Source: Azospirillum sp. TSH64
GTDB lineage: Bacteria; Pseudomonadota; Alphaproteobacteria; Azospirillales; Azospirillaceae
DNA: 64,000 nucleotides
Direction of reading: 5' to 3'
Assembly: GCF_003116035.1 (NCBI RefSeq)
Contig: NZ_LGQW01000015.1
Location: 4,785,279-4,849,278, forward strand
Below the pieces are notes generated by a model that saw nothing but the letters and a program-made list of their open reading frames with translations, did not search any database and had not been told where the DNA came from. Position 1 is the first letter of the stretch. Each line of letters opens with the position of its first letter. The position numbers and the translations under genes were made by a program. Below, in pieces: positions 15,706-25,375 of the stretch.

Positions 15706-17412
15706 ATGGCACAGTCACTGGCCCGCACGGTCGAAAAGGAAAGCTTCGCGTCTCTGCTTGAAGAGTCGCTGGGCGCGGCCGAGTCGCTCGAAGGTACGGT
15801 CGTCAAGGGACGCGTCGTCGCCGTCGAGAACGACATGGTCACCATCGACGTCGGTCTGAAGTCGGAAGGCCGCGTCGCGCTGAAGGAATTCGCCGTTGCC
15901 GGCCAGCCGCCCGAGCTGAAGGCGGGCGACACCGTCGAGGTCTACCTCGAGCGGATGGAAGACAAGAACGGCGAGGCGATGCTGAGCCGTGAGAAGGCGA
16001 AGCGCGAAGAAGCCTGGGCCCTGCTGGAGAAGTCGTTCAACGACCAGACCCGCGTCACCGGCGTTATCTTCGGCCGCGTCAAGGGTGGCTTCACGGTCGA
16101 CCTGTCGGGCGCCGTTGCTTTCCTGCCGGGCAGCCAGGTCGACATCCGTCCGGTCCGCGACATCTCCCCGCTGCTGGGCACCCCGCAGCCGTTCCAGATC
16201 CTGAAGATGGACCGCTCGCGCGGCAACATCGTCGTGTCGCGCCGCGCCGTGCTCGAAGAGAGCCGTGCGGAGGCCCGTTCGGAGCTGGTGGCCAACCTCA
16301 AGGAAGGCCAGATCCTCCAGGGCGTCGTCAAGAACATCACCGACTACGGTGCGTTCGTCGACCTGGGCGGCGTCGATGGCCTGCTGCACGTCACCGACAT
16401 CGCGTGGCGCCGCATCAACCATCCGTCGGAAGCCCTGCAGATCGGCCAGACCGTCACGGTCCAGGTCATCCGCTTCAACCCGGAAACCCAGCGCATCAGC
16501 CTGGGCATGAAGCAGCTCGAAGCCGACCCGTGGGAAGGCGTCGAGGCCAAGTATCCGGTCGGCGCGAAGTTCAAGGGCCGCGTCACCAACATCACCGACT
16601 ACGGCGCCTTCGTGGAGCTGGAGCCGGGGATCGAGGGCCTGGTCCACGTTTCGGAAATGTCCTGGACCAAGAAGAACGTCCATCCGGGCAAGATCGTGTC
16701 GACTTCGCAGGAAGTTGAGGTCATGGTCCTGGACGTCGATCCGCAGAAGCGCCGCATCAGCCTCGGCCTGAAGCAGTGCCTGGACAACCCGTGGGAGACC
16801 TTCACCGACAAGTTCGGTCCCGGCACCGAGCTGGAAGGCGAAGTCAAGAACATCACCGAGTTCGGTCTGTTCGTCGGCCTCCCGGGCGACATCGACGGCA
16901 TGGTCCACATGTCCGATCTCGACTGGAACAAGTCGGGTGAAGAGGCGATCGCCGAGTACAAGAAGGGCGACCGCGTCAAGGTCAAGGTTCTCGACGTCGA
17001 CGTCGAGAAGGAGCGCATCAGCCTCGGCATCAAGCAGCTGGCCAGCGACCCGTTCGAGTCGGCCACTGCCGGCCTGAAGAAGAACGAAGTCGTGACCTGC
17101 ACCGTGACGCAGGTGACGGACGGCGGCATCGAAGTGACCGTCGGCGAGGGCTACACCGGCTTCATCCGCAAGTCGGACCTGTCCCGCGACCGTTCGGAAC
17201 AGCGCCCGGACCGTTTCGCCGTCGGCGAGAAGGTCGATGCCAAGGTCACCCAGATCGACCGCGCTTCCCGCCGCATCTCGCTGTCCATCAAGGCCCGCGA
17301 GATGGAGGAAGAGAAGCAGGCGATGGCCGAGTTCGGTTCGTCCGACTCGGGCGCCTCGCTGGGCGATATCTTGGGCGCCGCTCTGAAGCGCAAGCAGCAG
17401 AACGACGAGTGA
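15706..17412 (+). CDS. rpsA: 30S ribosomal protein S1
   Basis: 568 residues from the ATG at 15706, preceded by TAGGAG. Binds mRNA leader regions and helps load mRNA on the 30S subunit. Six S1/OB-type repeats are recognisable; repeats 3-6 share the phrases NITDYGAFVDLGG, VSEMSWTKK, VHMSDLDWNKSG and the closing RISLGLKQ. A short charged tail ends the protein. Codon use is strongly biased toward C/G-ending major codons, as expected of a highly expressed gene. The 190-bp gap after cmk may contain an additional rpsA promoter. Followed by a clear terminator at 17485. Confidence 0.97.
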   Translation: MAQSLARTVEKESFASLLEESLGAAESLEGTVVKGRVVAVENDMVTIDVGLKSEGRVALKEFAVAGQPPELKAGDTVEVYLERMEDKNGEAMLSREKAKREEAWALLEKSFNDQTRVTGVIFGRVKGGFTVDLSGAVAFLPGSQVDIRPVRDISPLLGTPQPFQILKMDRSRGNIVVSRRAVLEESRAEARSELVANLKEGQILQGVVKNITDYGAFVDLGGVDGLLHVTDIAWRRINHPSEALQIGQTVTVQVIRFNPETQRISLGMKQLEADPWEGVEAKYPVGAKFKGRVTNITDYGAFVELEPGIEGLVHVSEMSWTKKNVHPGKIVSTSQEVEVMVLDVDPQKRRISLGLKQCLDNPWETFTDKFGPGTELEGEVKNITEFGLFVGLPGDIDGMVHMSDLDWNKSGEEAIAEYKKGDRVKVKVLDVDVEKERISLGIKQLASDPFESATAGLKKNEVVTCTVTQVTDGGIEVTVGEGYTGFIRKSDLSRDRSEQRPDRFAVGEKVDAKVTQIDRASRRISLSIKAREMEEEKQAMAEFGSSDSGASLGDILGAALKRKQQNDE

Positions 17413-17484
17413 TCGCCTGACGCTGTCCTCCCTTGCGGCAACGCGAGGGAGGGGCTTAGCGATCTCCCGGAAGGGTAGGAGAAA

Positions 17485-17515
17485 GGCCGCGTCCCGGTTG
17501 GGGCGCGGCCTTTTT
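17485..17515 (+). terminator. Rho-independent terminator after rpsA
   Basis: GGCCGCG (17485-17491) pairs with CGCGGCC (17504-17510) and is followed by TTTTT. It ends the aroA-cmk-rpsA operon and lies just before the convergent PRC-barrel gene. Confidence 0.85.
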
Positions 17516-17530
17516 CATTGCTCCATTTTG

Positions 17531-17986
17531 CTAATGCCGCCGTGGCTCCGGGCTGCGGGTCAGCGACGTTATGCTGTCGTCGTAGCGGAATTCGGGCATG
17601 TCGCGCACGCTGGCGGCCGTCACCTCGCGCAGATGGATCGCCTCGGTGCCGGTCCGCAGGTCGGCCAGGGTCAGGTCGGCCGCGATGTTCTTGCCGCCGA
17701 AGCCCAGAATGCCGCCGGAATGGATGACGATGTACTGGGCCTCGCCCTTGTCGTTGAGGATCACGTCGGTGACGGTGCCGATCTTCGACCCGTCGGCACC
17801 GAGGACGCTGCGGTCCATCAACTGGTCGACGCTGGGGCCGGTCTTGCGTTCCACCGCCGCACCGACGGCCGGAGTCGAACCATTGATGATGACGCTCTGG
17901 GCAGCCGCACCCGGCGGAGTCGCAATGCCGACAAGCAGTGTCAGTGCCGGCAATGCGAACCACATCTTGTGGGTGATCTTCAGCAT
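17531..17986 (-). CDS. Secreted PRC-barrel domain protein
   Basis: 151 residues with a signal peptide (basic start, hydrophobic ALPALTLLVGIA, cleavage near GAAAQS). The body contains a PRC-barrel: LMDRSVLGADGSKIGTVTDV, LNDKGEAQYIVIHSGG, GFGGKNIAADL. PRC-barrels occur in photosynthetic reaction centre H subunits and RimM, and in many small stress-linked envelope proteins. This one looks like the last type, probably periplasmic. A perfect 16-bp palindrome lies 30 bp before the start and could be an operator. No partner gene is adjacent. Confidence 0.85.
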   Translation of the reverse strand: MLKITHKMWFALPALTLLVGIATPPGAAAQSVIINGSTPAVGAAVERKTGPSVDQLMDRSVLGADGSKIGTVTDVILNDKGEAQYIVIHSGGILGFGGKNIAADLTLADLRTGTEAIHLREVTAASVRDMPEFRYDDSITSLTRSPEPRRH

Positions 17987-18015
17987 GGGCGCTTTTCCTC
18001 CCCCAAGGATCTATG

Positions 18016-18031
18016 GGATCCCGCGGGATCC
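18016..18031. promoter_or_regulatory. Perfect 16-bp palindrome, possible operator
   Basis: GGATCCCGCGGGATCC reads identically on both strands. It lies 30 bp upstream of the PRC-barrel start codon, in a position where a dimeric regulator could block transcription. Function inferred only. Confidence 0.35.
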
Positions 18032-18440
18032 ATCTTGGCTCCACCCGCCTTAACCGGGGACGCTTGAAATAGTTGCGGGGAGGCCGTCGCCACCCCTCCT
18101 CCGTGTCGATCCGCAGGCCGACCGGCGGCGACTCGAGGGCTGCTTCACCCCCTTTTTCGAGTCGCCCCTTGGATTCCGCCAATTTGCCTCGAGTCGAAGC
18201 GCAGCGAATCGGTGGTGTGTGCAATGGGGCACAGGCAACAAGATGTTGATTTTCACTGCAACGAAGCACTGGTGATCGCCCGCGTTTTGCGCTCTAATCG
18301 GGGCGTGGCGCCGTCCGATCCGGCATCGGCGGTGATTTGAGTGCCTACAGTTTGTGCCTCACGACCGCGATGCGGTCCGCCACCGCCCCTGAAAAAATTG
18401 CTTGGCAGGCGGGAACAGGATCCGCAGTGACGGGTTGAAC

Positions 18441-18489
18441 ACCACAAGATCAAGGTTTTGAGGGGTTCGGTGATGTCAACCACAATATC
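18441..18489. promoter_or_regulatory. Candidate NrdR-box-like direct repeats upstream of nrdJ
   Basis: ACCACAAGATC (18441-18451) and ACCACAATATC (18479-18489) are direct near-copies 38 bp apart, resembling one half of the NrdR box found before ribonucleotide reductase genes. The spacing and the missing palindromic halves fit the consensus poorly, so this is weak. Confidence 0.3.
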
Positions 18490-18751
18490 TAGCAGAGTGG
18501 GGCTTGCTTGCCCCGGCTGCGCTGGCTAGGATGCCGCTCACGTGACCCGGCCGGCCTCTAGCGGCGGCCCCGGTCGGCAGCACAGCGGCGACGGCGGACA
18601 GCCGGGCATCGAGCCCTCTGTTTGCACGGCGCCATCTGCGTTGCCGGGCCGGACGGCGGATGAAGACCGCCGGCTGCTTCGACGGGACGGGTCGCACCAT
18701 ATTTCCATTTGAGCGCGCCGCGGCGGGCTCCAAGCAAGGGACAGTCTCATC

Positions 18752-21700
18752 ATGCGGATTGAGCGTCGTTTCACGCACGAAGGCCAGGACGCCTACGCCA
18801 GCCTCGGTTTCCGCCAGGCGACCAGCGAGATCCGCAACCCGGATGGGACGATCGTCTTCCAGCAGACCGGCATCGAGGTGCCGGACAACTTCTCTCAGGT
18901 CGCCAGCGACATCCTGGCCCAGAAGTATTTCCGCAAGGCCGGCGTCCCCGCAGCGCTCCGCGCCGTGGAGGAGAACACCGTCCCGTCCTGGCTGTGGCGC
19001 AAGGAGGCGGACCAGGAGAAGCTGGCCGCCCTGCCGAAGGAAAAGCGTTTCGTCGGTGAGCATTCGGCCCGCCAAGTCTTCGACCGTCTGGCCGGCACCT
19101 GGACCTATTGGGGCTGGAAAGGCGGCTATTTCGACACCGAGGCCGACGCGCACACCTTCTTCGACGAGATGCGCTTCATGCTGGCCGCCCAGATGGCGGC
19201 CCCGAACAGCCCGCAGTGGTTCAACACCGGCCTGCACTGGGCCTATGGCATCGACGGCCCGAGCCAGGGCCACTTCTATGTCGATTTCAAGACCGGCCTG
19301 CTGACCTCGTCCGCCTCGGCCTACGAGCATCCGCAGCCGCATGCCTGCTTCATCCAGTCCGTCGCCGACGATCTGGTGAACGAAGGCGGCATCATGGACC
19401 TGTGGGTGCGTGAAGCCCGCCTGTTCAAATACGGCTCGGGCACCGGCTCCAACTTCTCCCGTCTGCGCGGCGAGGGCGAGAAGCTGGCCGGCGGCGGCAA
19501 GTCGTCGGGCCTGATGAGCTTCCTGAAGATCGGCGACCGCGCGGCCGGCGCCATCAAGTCGGGCGGCACCACCCGCCGTGCGGCCAAGATGGTCACGGTG
19601 GACATGGATCACCCGGACATCGAAGGCTACATCGACTGGAAGGTGAACGAGGAGCAGAAGGTCGCAGCGCTCGTGACCGGCTCCAAGATCTGCCAGAAGC
19701 ACCTGACGTCGGTGATGGCCGCCGCCCAGTCGGGCCTGGACCCGAAGGAAAACAAGGAGCTCAAGAAGGCGATCCTCGCCGCCCGCAAGGATCAGGTGTC
19801 TGAGAACTACATCCAGCGCGTGATCCAGTTCGCCGGCCAGGGCTTCACCTCGATCGAGTTCAAGACCTACAACACCGACTGGGATTCGGAAGCCTACCTG
19901 ACGGTCTCCGGCCAGAACTCCAACAACTCCGTGCGCATCTCCAACGAGTTCGTGCAGGCGGTGCTGGACGATGCCGACTGGAACCTGATCGGCCGCACCA
20001 ACGGCAAGGTGGTGAAGACCGTCCGTGCCCGCGACCTGTGGGACAAGGTCGGCTACGCCGCCTGGGCCTGCGCCGATCCGGGCGTGCAGTTCGACAGCAC
20101 CATCAACGAGTGGCACACCTGCCCGGCCTCGGGGCGCATCAACGCCTCGAACCCGTGCTCGGAATACATGTTCCTCGACGACACCGCCTGCAATCTGGCG
20201 TCGCTGAACCTGATGTCGTTCCGTCTGAAGGACGGTTCCTTCGACGTCGAGGCGTTCGAGCATGCCTGCCGGCTGTGGACCATCGTGCTGGAAATCTCCG
20301 TGCTGATGGCGCAGTTCCCGTCGAAGGAAATCGCCCAGCTCTCCTACGAGTTCCGCACGCTGGGCCTCGGCTTCGCCAACCTCGGCGGCCTGCTGATGGC
20401 GTCCGGCCTGTCCTACGACTCGGACGAGGGCCGCGCCTACTGCGCCGGCATCTCCGCCGTCATGACCGGCGTCGCCTATGCCACCTCGGCCGAGATGGCG
20501 CAGGAGCTGGGCACCTTCCCGGGCTTCGAGGCCAACCGCGACCACATGCTGCGGGTCATCCGCAACCATCGCCGCGCCGCCAACGGCGAGATGAACGGCT
20601 ACGAGGGCCTTGCGGTCGAGCCGGTGCCCTTCGTCGCCGACCTCTGCCCGGACCAGGAACTGGCGCTCGCCGCCGTCCGCGTGTGGGACGAGGCGCTGGA
20701 ACTGGGTGAGGCCCACGGCTACCGCAACGCCCAGGCCACCGTGGTCGCCCCGACCGGCACCATCGGTCTGGTGATGGACTGCGACACCACCGGAATCGAG
20801 CCCGACTTCGCCCTGGTGAAGTTCAAGAAGCTGGCCGGCGGCGGCTACTTCAAGATCGTCAACCGTCTGGTGCCGGAGGCGCTGAAGACGCTCGGCTACA
20901 CCCCGGACCAGATCGAAGAGATCGCGCTCTATGCGGTCGGCCACGGCACGCTGAAGAACGCCCCCGGCGTGAACCACGAGTCGCTGAAGGCCAAGGGTTT
21001 CACCGCCGAGCTGCTGGAACGGCTCGAGGGCAACCTCGCCACCGCCTTCGACATCAAGTTCGTCTTCAACCGCTGGACCATCGGTGCCGACTTCTGCACC
21101 CAGACGCTGGGCATCCCGGCCGAGACGCTGGACGCCCCGGGCTTCGACCTGCTGAGCCACATCGGCTTCACCAAGGCCCAAATCGAGGCGGCCAACACGT
21201 TCTGCTGTGGCGCCATGACGCTGGAGGGCGCGCCCTTCCTGAAGGACGAGCATCTGTCGGTGTTCGACTGCGCCAACCCCTGCGGCCGCATCGGCAAGCG
21301 CTTCCTGTCCTGGGAATCGCACATCACGATGATGGCGGCGGCGCAGCCCTTCATCTCCGGCGCCATCTCCAAGACCATCAACATGCCGAACACGGCGACG
21401 GTCGACGAGTGCAAGGACGCCTACCTGATGTCCTGGCGCCTGGGCCTGAAGGCGAATGCGCTCTACCGCGACGGCTCCAAGCTGAGCCAGCCGCTGCAGG
21501 CCGCCCTGCTTGACGACGAGGAGGATGGCGAGGCGGTCGATGCGATGATCGAGGCGCCTGCCGCCGTCCGCGCCCAGATGGTCACCGAGCGCATCGTCGA
21601 GAAGGTGATCGAGCGGGTGGTCGAGCGGAAGAGCAGCTCGCGCGAGCGTCTGCCCCACCGCCGCAAGGGCTACACCCAGAAGGCCAATGTCGGCGGCCAC

Positions 21701-22504
21701 AAGGTGTACCTGCGTACCGGCGAGTATGAGGATGGCCGCCTGGGCGAGATCTTCATCGACATGCACAAGGAAGGCGCCGCCTTCCGGTCGCTGATGAACA
21801 ACTTCGCCATCGCGGTGTCGATCGGCCTGCAGTATGGCGTTCCGCTCGAGGAGTTCGTGGAGGCCTTCACCTTCACGCGCTTCGAGCCGTCGGGCATGGT
21901 GACCGGCAACGACACCATCAAGATGGCGACGTCGATCATCGACTACATCTTCCGCGAGATCGCCATCTCCTACCTGAACCGCACCGATCTGGCGCACGCC
22001 ACGCCGGAGGATCTGGTGCCGTCGACGGTCGGCAGTGGTGACAAGCAGGGCGACCTGCCGGACACCCAGGTGCAGCCGTCCGACATCGTCCGCCGCATCG
22101 CCTCCACGGGCTATGTCCGCAACAACCTGCGCGTCCTGCATGGCGGCCAGACGGGCGGTCAGGTCCAGCGTGCCAGCGCCGCAGCGGCCTTCGCCGCCAC
22201 CGGCACCGATACGGCGGCGGTCAGCGTCACCGCCTCGGCCGGCACTCAGGCGTCCGCCCAGGCGGCCATGTCGGCCAGCCCGGCGGTTGCCGCCGCCACT
22301 GTGCAGGGCCATGTCGCTGCCACCGCGGCCACCGGCACGGCCTATGGCGGCAGCACCAGCGACCAGCGCTTCGACCGCATCCGCGAGGCCCGCGCCCGCG
22401 GCTATGAGGGCGATCCCTGCGGCGAGTGCGGCAACATGACCCTGGTCCGCAACGGCACCTGCCTGAAGTGCGACAGCTGCGGGTCGACCACCGGCTGCAG
22501 CTGA
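18752..22504 (+). CDS. nrdJ: Adenosylcobalamin-dependent (class II) ribonucleoside-diphosphate reductase
   Basis: 1250 residues, the usual size of the large proteobacterial NrdJ. Reduces ribonucleotides to deoxyribonucleotides with a B12-derived thiyl radical, independent of oxygen. Seen: the R1-type core with AQMAAPNSPQWFNTGL near residue 150, QPHACFIQS, YGSGTGSNFS, PCSEYMFLDDTACNLASLNL (catalytic-loop cysteine region), ATVVAPTGTIGLVMDCDTTGIEPD and SKTINMPN. After a ~75-residue Ala/Thr-rich linker the protein ends with the cysteine pairs CGECGNM and CLKCDSCG, the redox relay that re-reduces the active site. Monocistronic, with a terminator at 22557. Confidence 0.96.
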   Translation: MRIERRFTHEGQDAYASLGFRQATSEIRNPDGTIVFQQTGIEVPDNFSQVASDILAQKYFRKAGVPAALRAVEENTVPSWLWRKEADQEKLAALPKEKRFVGEHSARQVFDRLAGTWTYWGWKGGYFDTEADAHTFFDEMRFMLAAQMAAPNSPQWFNTGLHWAYGIDGPSQGHFYVDFKTGLLTSSASAYEHPQPHACFIQSVADDLVNEGGIMDLWVREARLFKYGSGTGSNFSRLRGEGEKLAGGGKSSGLMSFLKIGDRAAGAIKSGGTTRRAAKMVTVDMDHPDIEGYIDWKVNEEQKVAALVTGSKICQKHLTSVMAAAQSGLDPKENKELKKAILAARKDQVSENYIQRVIQFAGQGFTSIEFKTYNTDWDSEAYLTVSGQNSNNSVRISNEFVQAVLDDADWNLIGRTNGKVVKTVRARDLWDKVGYAAWACADPGVQFDSTINEWHTCPASGRINASNPCSEYMFLDDTACNLASLNLMSFRLKDGSFDVEAFEHACRLWTIVLEISVLMAQFPSKEIAQLSYEFRTLGLGFANLGGLLMASGLSYDSDEGRAYCAGISAVMTGVAYATSAEMAQELGTFPGFEANRDHMLRVIRNHRRAANGEMNGYEGLAVEPVPFVADLCPDQELALAAVRVWDEALELGEAHGYRNAQATVVAPTGTIGLVMDCDTTGIEPDFALVKFKKLAGGGYFKIVNRLVPEALKTLGYTPDQIEEIALYAVGHGTLKNAPGVNHESLKAKGFTAELLERLEGNLATAFDIKFVFNRWTIGADFCTQTLGIPAETLDAPGFDLLSHIGFTKAQIEAANTFCCGAMTLEGAPFLKDEHLSVFDCANPCGRIGKRFLSWESHITMMAAAQPFISGAISKTINMPNTATVDECKDAYLMSWRLGLKANALYRDGSKLSQPLQAALLDDEEDGEAVDAMIEAPAAVRAQMVTERIVEKVIERVVERKSSSRERLPHRRKGYTQKANVGGHKVYLRTGEYEDGRLGEIFIDMHKEGAAFRSLMNNFAIAVSIGLQYGVPLEEFVEAFTFTRFEPSGMVTGNDTIKMATSIIDYIFREIAISYLNRTDLAHATPEDLVPSTVGSGDKQGDLPDTQVQPSDIVRRIASTGYVRNNLRVLHGGQTGGQVQRASAAAAFAATGTDTAAVSVTASAGTQASAQAAMSASPAVAAATVQGHVAATAATGTAYGGSTSDQRFDRIREARARGYEGDPCGECGNMTLVRNGTCLKCDSCGSTTGCS

Positions 22505-22556
22505 TCCCGAGGACGGCGCTCCCCCCGGGGGCGCCATCCGAAGGCCAATGACGATG

Positions 22557-22589
22557 GGGAGGGAGTGGGAAACCGCTTCCTCCCTTTTT
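22557..22589 (+). terminator. Rho-independent terminator after nrdJ
   Basis: GGGAGGGAG (22557-22565) pairs with CTTCCTCCC (22576-22584; one G-U) and is followed by TTTTT. Confidence 0.8.
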
Positions 22590-22759
22590 GTTGTGCACGA
22601 ACGGTTTCAGCGATGGCGGATTAGAACCGTTCTTGTGTGGCTGCAACAAGTTGGCCGAAGCGCGACGAGCCTTGACCGTGCCGCGTGTGTTCATGTTAGC
22701 TGACTCTCCCGGGGCGCCGACGCGGCGTTTCCGAAGCATGTCCGGAGGGATCAGGGGTC

Positions 22760-25012
22760 ATGGACTCGGCCGCGACCGCGCTGGACGACCGTCTGCCGTC
22801 CGATCGCCTGTTGCGGGCAACCGCCGCGCAATGGAACGCTGCCCTGGTCTGGACATCGGTCGACGGCGCCATCGTCGGTGCCAACCCCGGCTTTGCCCGG
22901 CTGACCGGCCTCCACCTGGAGACGCTGGTCGGACGCTCGCTGCCCAGCCTGCTCGATCTCGGCGGACGTGACTGGCAAGCGGTGTGGGACGGTGCGCGGG
23001 GGGATCATCCGCCGCCCGGTGCCGGCGCCTTGCGGATCCTCCGCCATGACCCGGTCCCGGTCGATCTGTTCTGGCAGCATCTGACCGATGGGGACGATGA
23101 GCTGCTTCTGTGCGAGATGCGCAGCTTCGACGAGCGCGAGCGGGCGGAGGCGGTGGCCCGCCTGCAGCAGAATGTCCTGGAACTGGTGGCGACCGGCCGG
23201 TCGCTGAAGCAGGTCCTGGATTTCCTCTGTCGGCAGGTGGAGGCCTGCGCGCCGGACGTCGCCTGCTCGGTGATGCTGCGCGACGACGAGAACCGCATGC
23301 GTGTGGCCGCAGCCCCGTCGCTGCCCGCCGGCTACACTGCCAACATCGACGGGCTTCCGATCGAGCCGGACGTCGGCTGCTGCGGCAGCGCGATGAGCGC
23401 GGGTGAGGCGGTGATGTCCGTCGATATCGCCGACGATCCGCGCTGGGCCAAGCGTCGCGACATTGCGCTGGCCCATGGGCTGGCCGCCTGCTGGTCCAAC
23501 CCGATCAAGGGGCGGGACGCCCGCATGCTGGGCAGCTTCGCGCTCTATTACCACCATCCGCGCCCCGTTGCCGCTTTTCACCGCCGGCTGGTGGAAGCCT
23601 GCGTTCATCTGTGCGCGCTCGCCATCGAACATGACCGGGCGCGGGCGGAGATCAACCGGCTGGCCTACTTCGACACGCTGACCGGGCTGCCCAACCGCCA
23701 GCTTCTGGCCGACCGCGCCACCGCGGCGCTGGCGCTTGCCGGGCGCACCCGGCAGCCGGTGACGCTGATGTTCCTGGACATCGACCGCTTCAAAACCATC
23801 AACGACTCGCTGGGGCATGCGGTCGGCGACCGGCTGCTGGTGGAGGTGGCGACCCGGCTGAAGCACTTGTTCATCGAGGGCGACACGCTGGCCCGGCTGG
23901 GCGGCGACGAGTTCGTGGCGTTGCTGCCGGGCTGTGACGCGGCACATGCCTCGCTGCTGGCCGAGCGGGTGCTTGCCGCCCTGGCGGTGCCGGTGACGGT
24001 GGCCGATCTGACGCTGACCCCGACCGCCAGCATCGGCATCGCCGTGCATCCCGACGACGGCATGGATTTCGACACGCTGCTGCGCCAGGCCGACGCGGCG
24101 ATGTACCGGGCCAAGCAGGCGGGCCGCAACCGCTGCCACTTCTTCCGCCGCGACATGAACGAGCAGGCGGTCCGCCGGCTGGAGATGGAGGCGGCTCTGC
24201 GCGAGGCGCTGGACCGGCAGGAGACGGGCTGCCCGGAGGACGAGGCGCCGTTCGAGCTGTATTACCAGCCCCAGCTGCGGCTGAAGCCGAACTGCCTGCA
24301 CCGGGTGGAGGCGCTGATCCGCTGGACCCACCCGCGCTGGGGAGCGGTGTCGCCGGCGGAGTTCGTGCCGCTGGCCGAGGAGTGCGGGCTGATCGACCGG
24401 CTGGACAGCTGGGTGTTGCAGACATCGGTGGCGCAGCTCGGCCGCTGGCGCGCGGCGGGGGTGCCAGTGCCCGGGCTGGCGGTGAACGTCTCCGCCGTCC
24501 GCTTCGCCCGCGGCGACCTGCCGGATCAGGTCCGCGCCGCGCTGGCCACCAACGGCATCCCGGCCAACGATCTGACGCTGGAGATCACCGAACGGCTGAT
24601 GATGACGGAGGAGATCGGCGTCCATGACGCGCTGGATGCCCTGCACGCGCTGGGCGTCACCCTCTCCATCGACGATTTCGGTACCGGCTATTCGTCCTTG
24701 AGCTATCTGAAGCGCTTCCCGGTCGGCGAACTGAAGATCGACCGCAGCTTCGTCAAGGAACTGGACATCGACGCCGCCAACCGCCCCCTGGTCCGCGCCA
24801 TCATCCAGATCGGCGAGGCGCTGGGCCTGACCGTCGTCGCGGAGGGGGTGGAGCGCGAGGCCCAGCACCGCATGCTGGAGGCGGAGGGCTGCGCCATCGG
24901 CCAGGGTTATCTGTTCGCCCGGCCGATGCCGTCGGCGGCGCTCGTGAGCTGGCTGGCGGGGGAAGGCAAGCACTGGGTCGAATGTCCGGCCGACGCTTGC
25001 TTCAGCATCTGA
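22760..25012 (+). CDS. PAS-GAF-GGDEF-EAL cyclic-di-GMP protein
   Basis: 750 residues, cytoplasmic (no membrane segments). Order: PAS-like region ~20-130 (TSVDGAIVGANPGFARLTG), GAF-like region ~150-285 with VGCCGSAMSAGEAV and ADDPRW, GGDEF domain ~295-460 (DTLTGLPNRQLL, FLDIDRFKTINDSLGH, intact LGGDEF), and EAL domain ~485-735 (VEALIRWTHP, LEITERLMM, IDDFGTGYSSLSYLKRFP, VVAEGVE). Both catalytic signatures are intact, so it may make or break c-di-GMP depending on the GAF/PAS signal; the organisation is reminiscent of DosP-like sensors. Stands alone between nrdJ and ppdK. Confidence 0.93.
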   Translation: MDSAATALDDRLPSDRLLRATAAQWNAALVWTSVDGAIVGANPGFARLTGLHLETLVGRSLPSLLDLGGRDWQAVWDGARGDHPPPGAGALRILRHDPVPVDLFWQHLTDGDDELLLCEMRSFDERERAEAVARLQQNVLELVATGRSLKQVLDFLCRQVEACAPDVACSVMLRDDENRMRVAAAPSLPAGYTANIDGLPIEPDVGCCGSAMSAGEAVMSVDIADDPRWAKRRDIALAHGLAACWSNPIKGRDARMLGSFALYYHHPRPVAAFHRRLVEACVHLCALAIEHDRARAEINRLAYFDTLTGLPNRQLLADRATAALALAGRTRQPVTLMFLDIDRFKTINDSLGHAVGDRLLVEVATRLKHLFIEGDTLARLGGDEFVALLPGCDAAHASLLAERVLAALAVPVTVADLTLTPTASIGIAVHPDDGMDFDTLLRQADAAMYRAKQAGRNRCHFFRRDMNEQAVRRLEMEAALREALDRQETGCPEDEAPFELYYQPQLRLKPNCLHRVEALIRWTHPRWGAVSPAEFVPLAEECGLIDRLDSWVLQTSVAQLGRWRAAGVPVPGLAVNVSAVRFARGDLPDQVRAALATNGIPANDLTLEITERLMMTEEIGVHDALDALHALGVTLSIDDFGTGYSSLSYLKRFPVGELKIDRSFVKELDIDAANRPLVRAIIQIGEALGLTVVAEGVEREAQHRMLEAEGCAIGQGYLFARPMPSAALVSWLAGEGKHWVECPADACFSI

Positions 25013-25375
25013 AACATTTGCAGGGGAAATGGTCCCGTTTTTCTTTGGATTTACGGGGTACTTCGGGCGCAATTCACCATTCGAATCGGTATTATGCGGA
25101 TCCGCCGGAGTAATGGCGATGCAGGCGAGGATCTGGGCAATACGATATAGCCGCAACGCCCCTTTGCCGGTGAAGCGCAGGTCATCCTGTTCTAGACCAC
25201 GCGACTGTCTTGTGTCCCAACGTTTGGGGCGATAGAAGGTCCACTCAGCGGCATGTGCGGTCAAGCAAACTGACCACGGGGTTTCGCCAGGCGGATTTCC
25301 GCAGGGTGGAACGGTCGTTGGAGACAAGGGGAGCACCCACATGCCGGACGACCATGGGGCGAGAGGAAATCCGCG
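25013..25375. other. 363-bp leader/promoter region of ppdK
   Basis: No convincing gene: one short frame from 25029 begins in an AT-rich patch and lacks a ribosome site. The region is less GC-rich at 25020-25120. A small inverted GGCGGATTTCCGCC-like element lies at 25293-25307. No known riboswitch was recognised. Confidence 0.4.

Larger units (their letters stand above)
17987..18751. other. 765-bp intergenic region between the PRC-barrel gene and nrdJ
   Basis: Divergent promoter region. No convincing gene: short frames here have Arg/Pro-rich, non-coding-like composition. It contains the palindrome at 18016 and the repeated ACCACAAKATC elements at 18441/18479. No cobalamin riboswitch was recognised despite the B12-dependent enzyme downstream. 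Confidence 0.5.

Noticed and set aside
17987..18751. Cobalamin riboswitch upstream of nrdJ
   Set aside because: No B12-box or the expected conserved core was recognisable by eye; it cannot be claimed.
18476..22537. Very long open frame on the minus strand opposite nrdJ
   Set aside because: Its composition (Arg/Gly/His/Asp-rich, no domains) is that of a GC-rich antisense shadow; the plus strand is plainly NrdJ with all motifs.
25029..25235. Short frame before ppdK
   Set aside because: No ribosome site, AT-rich start and Arg-rich, non-coding-like composition.
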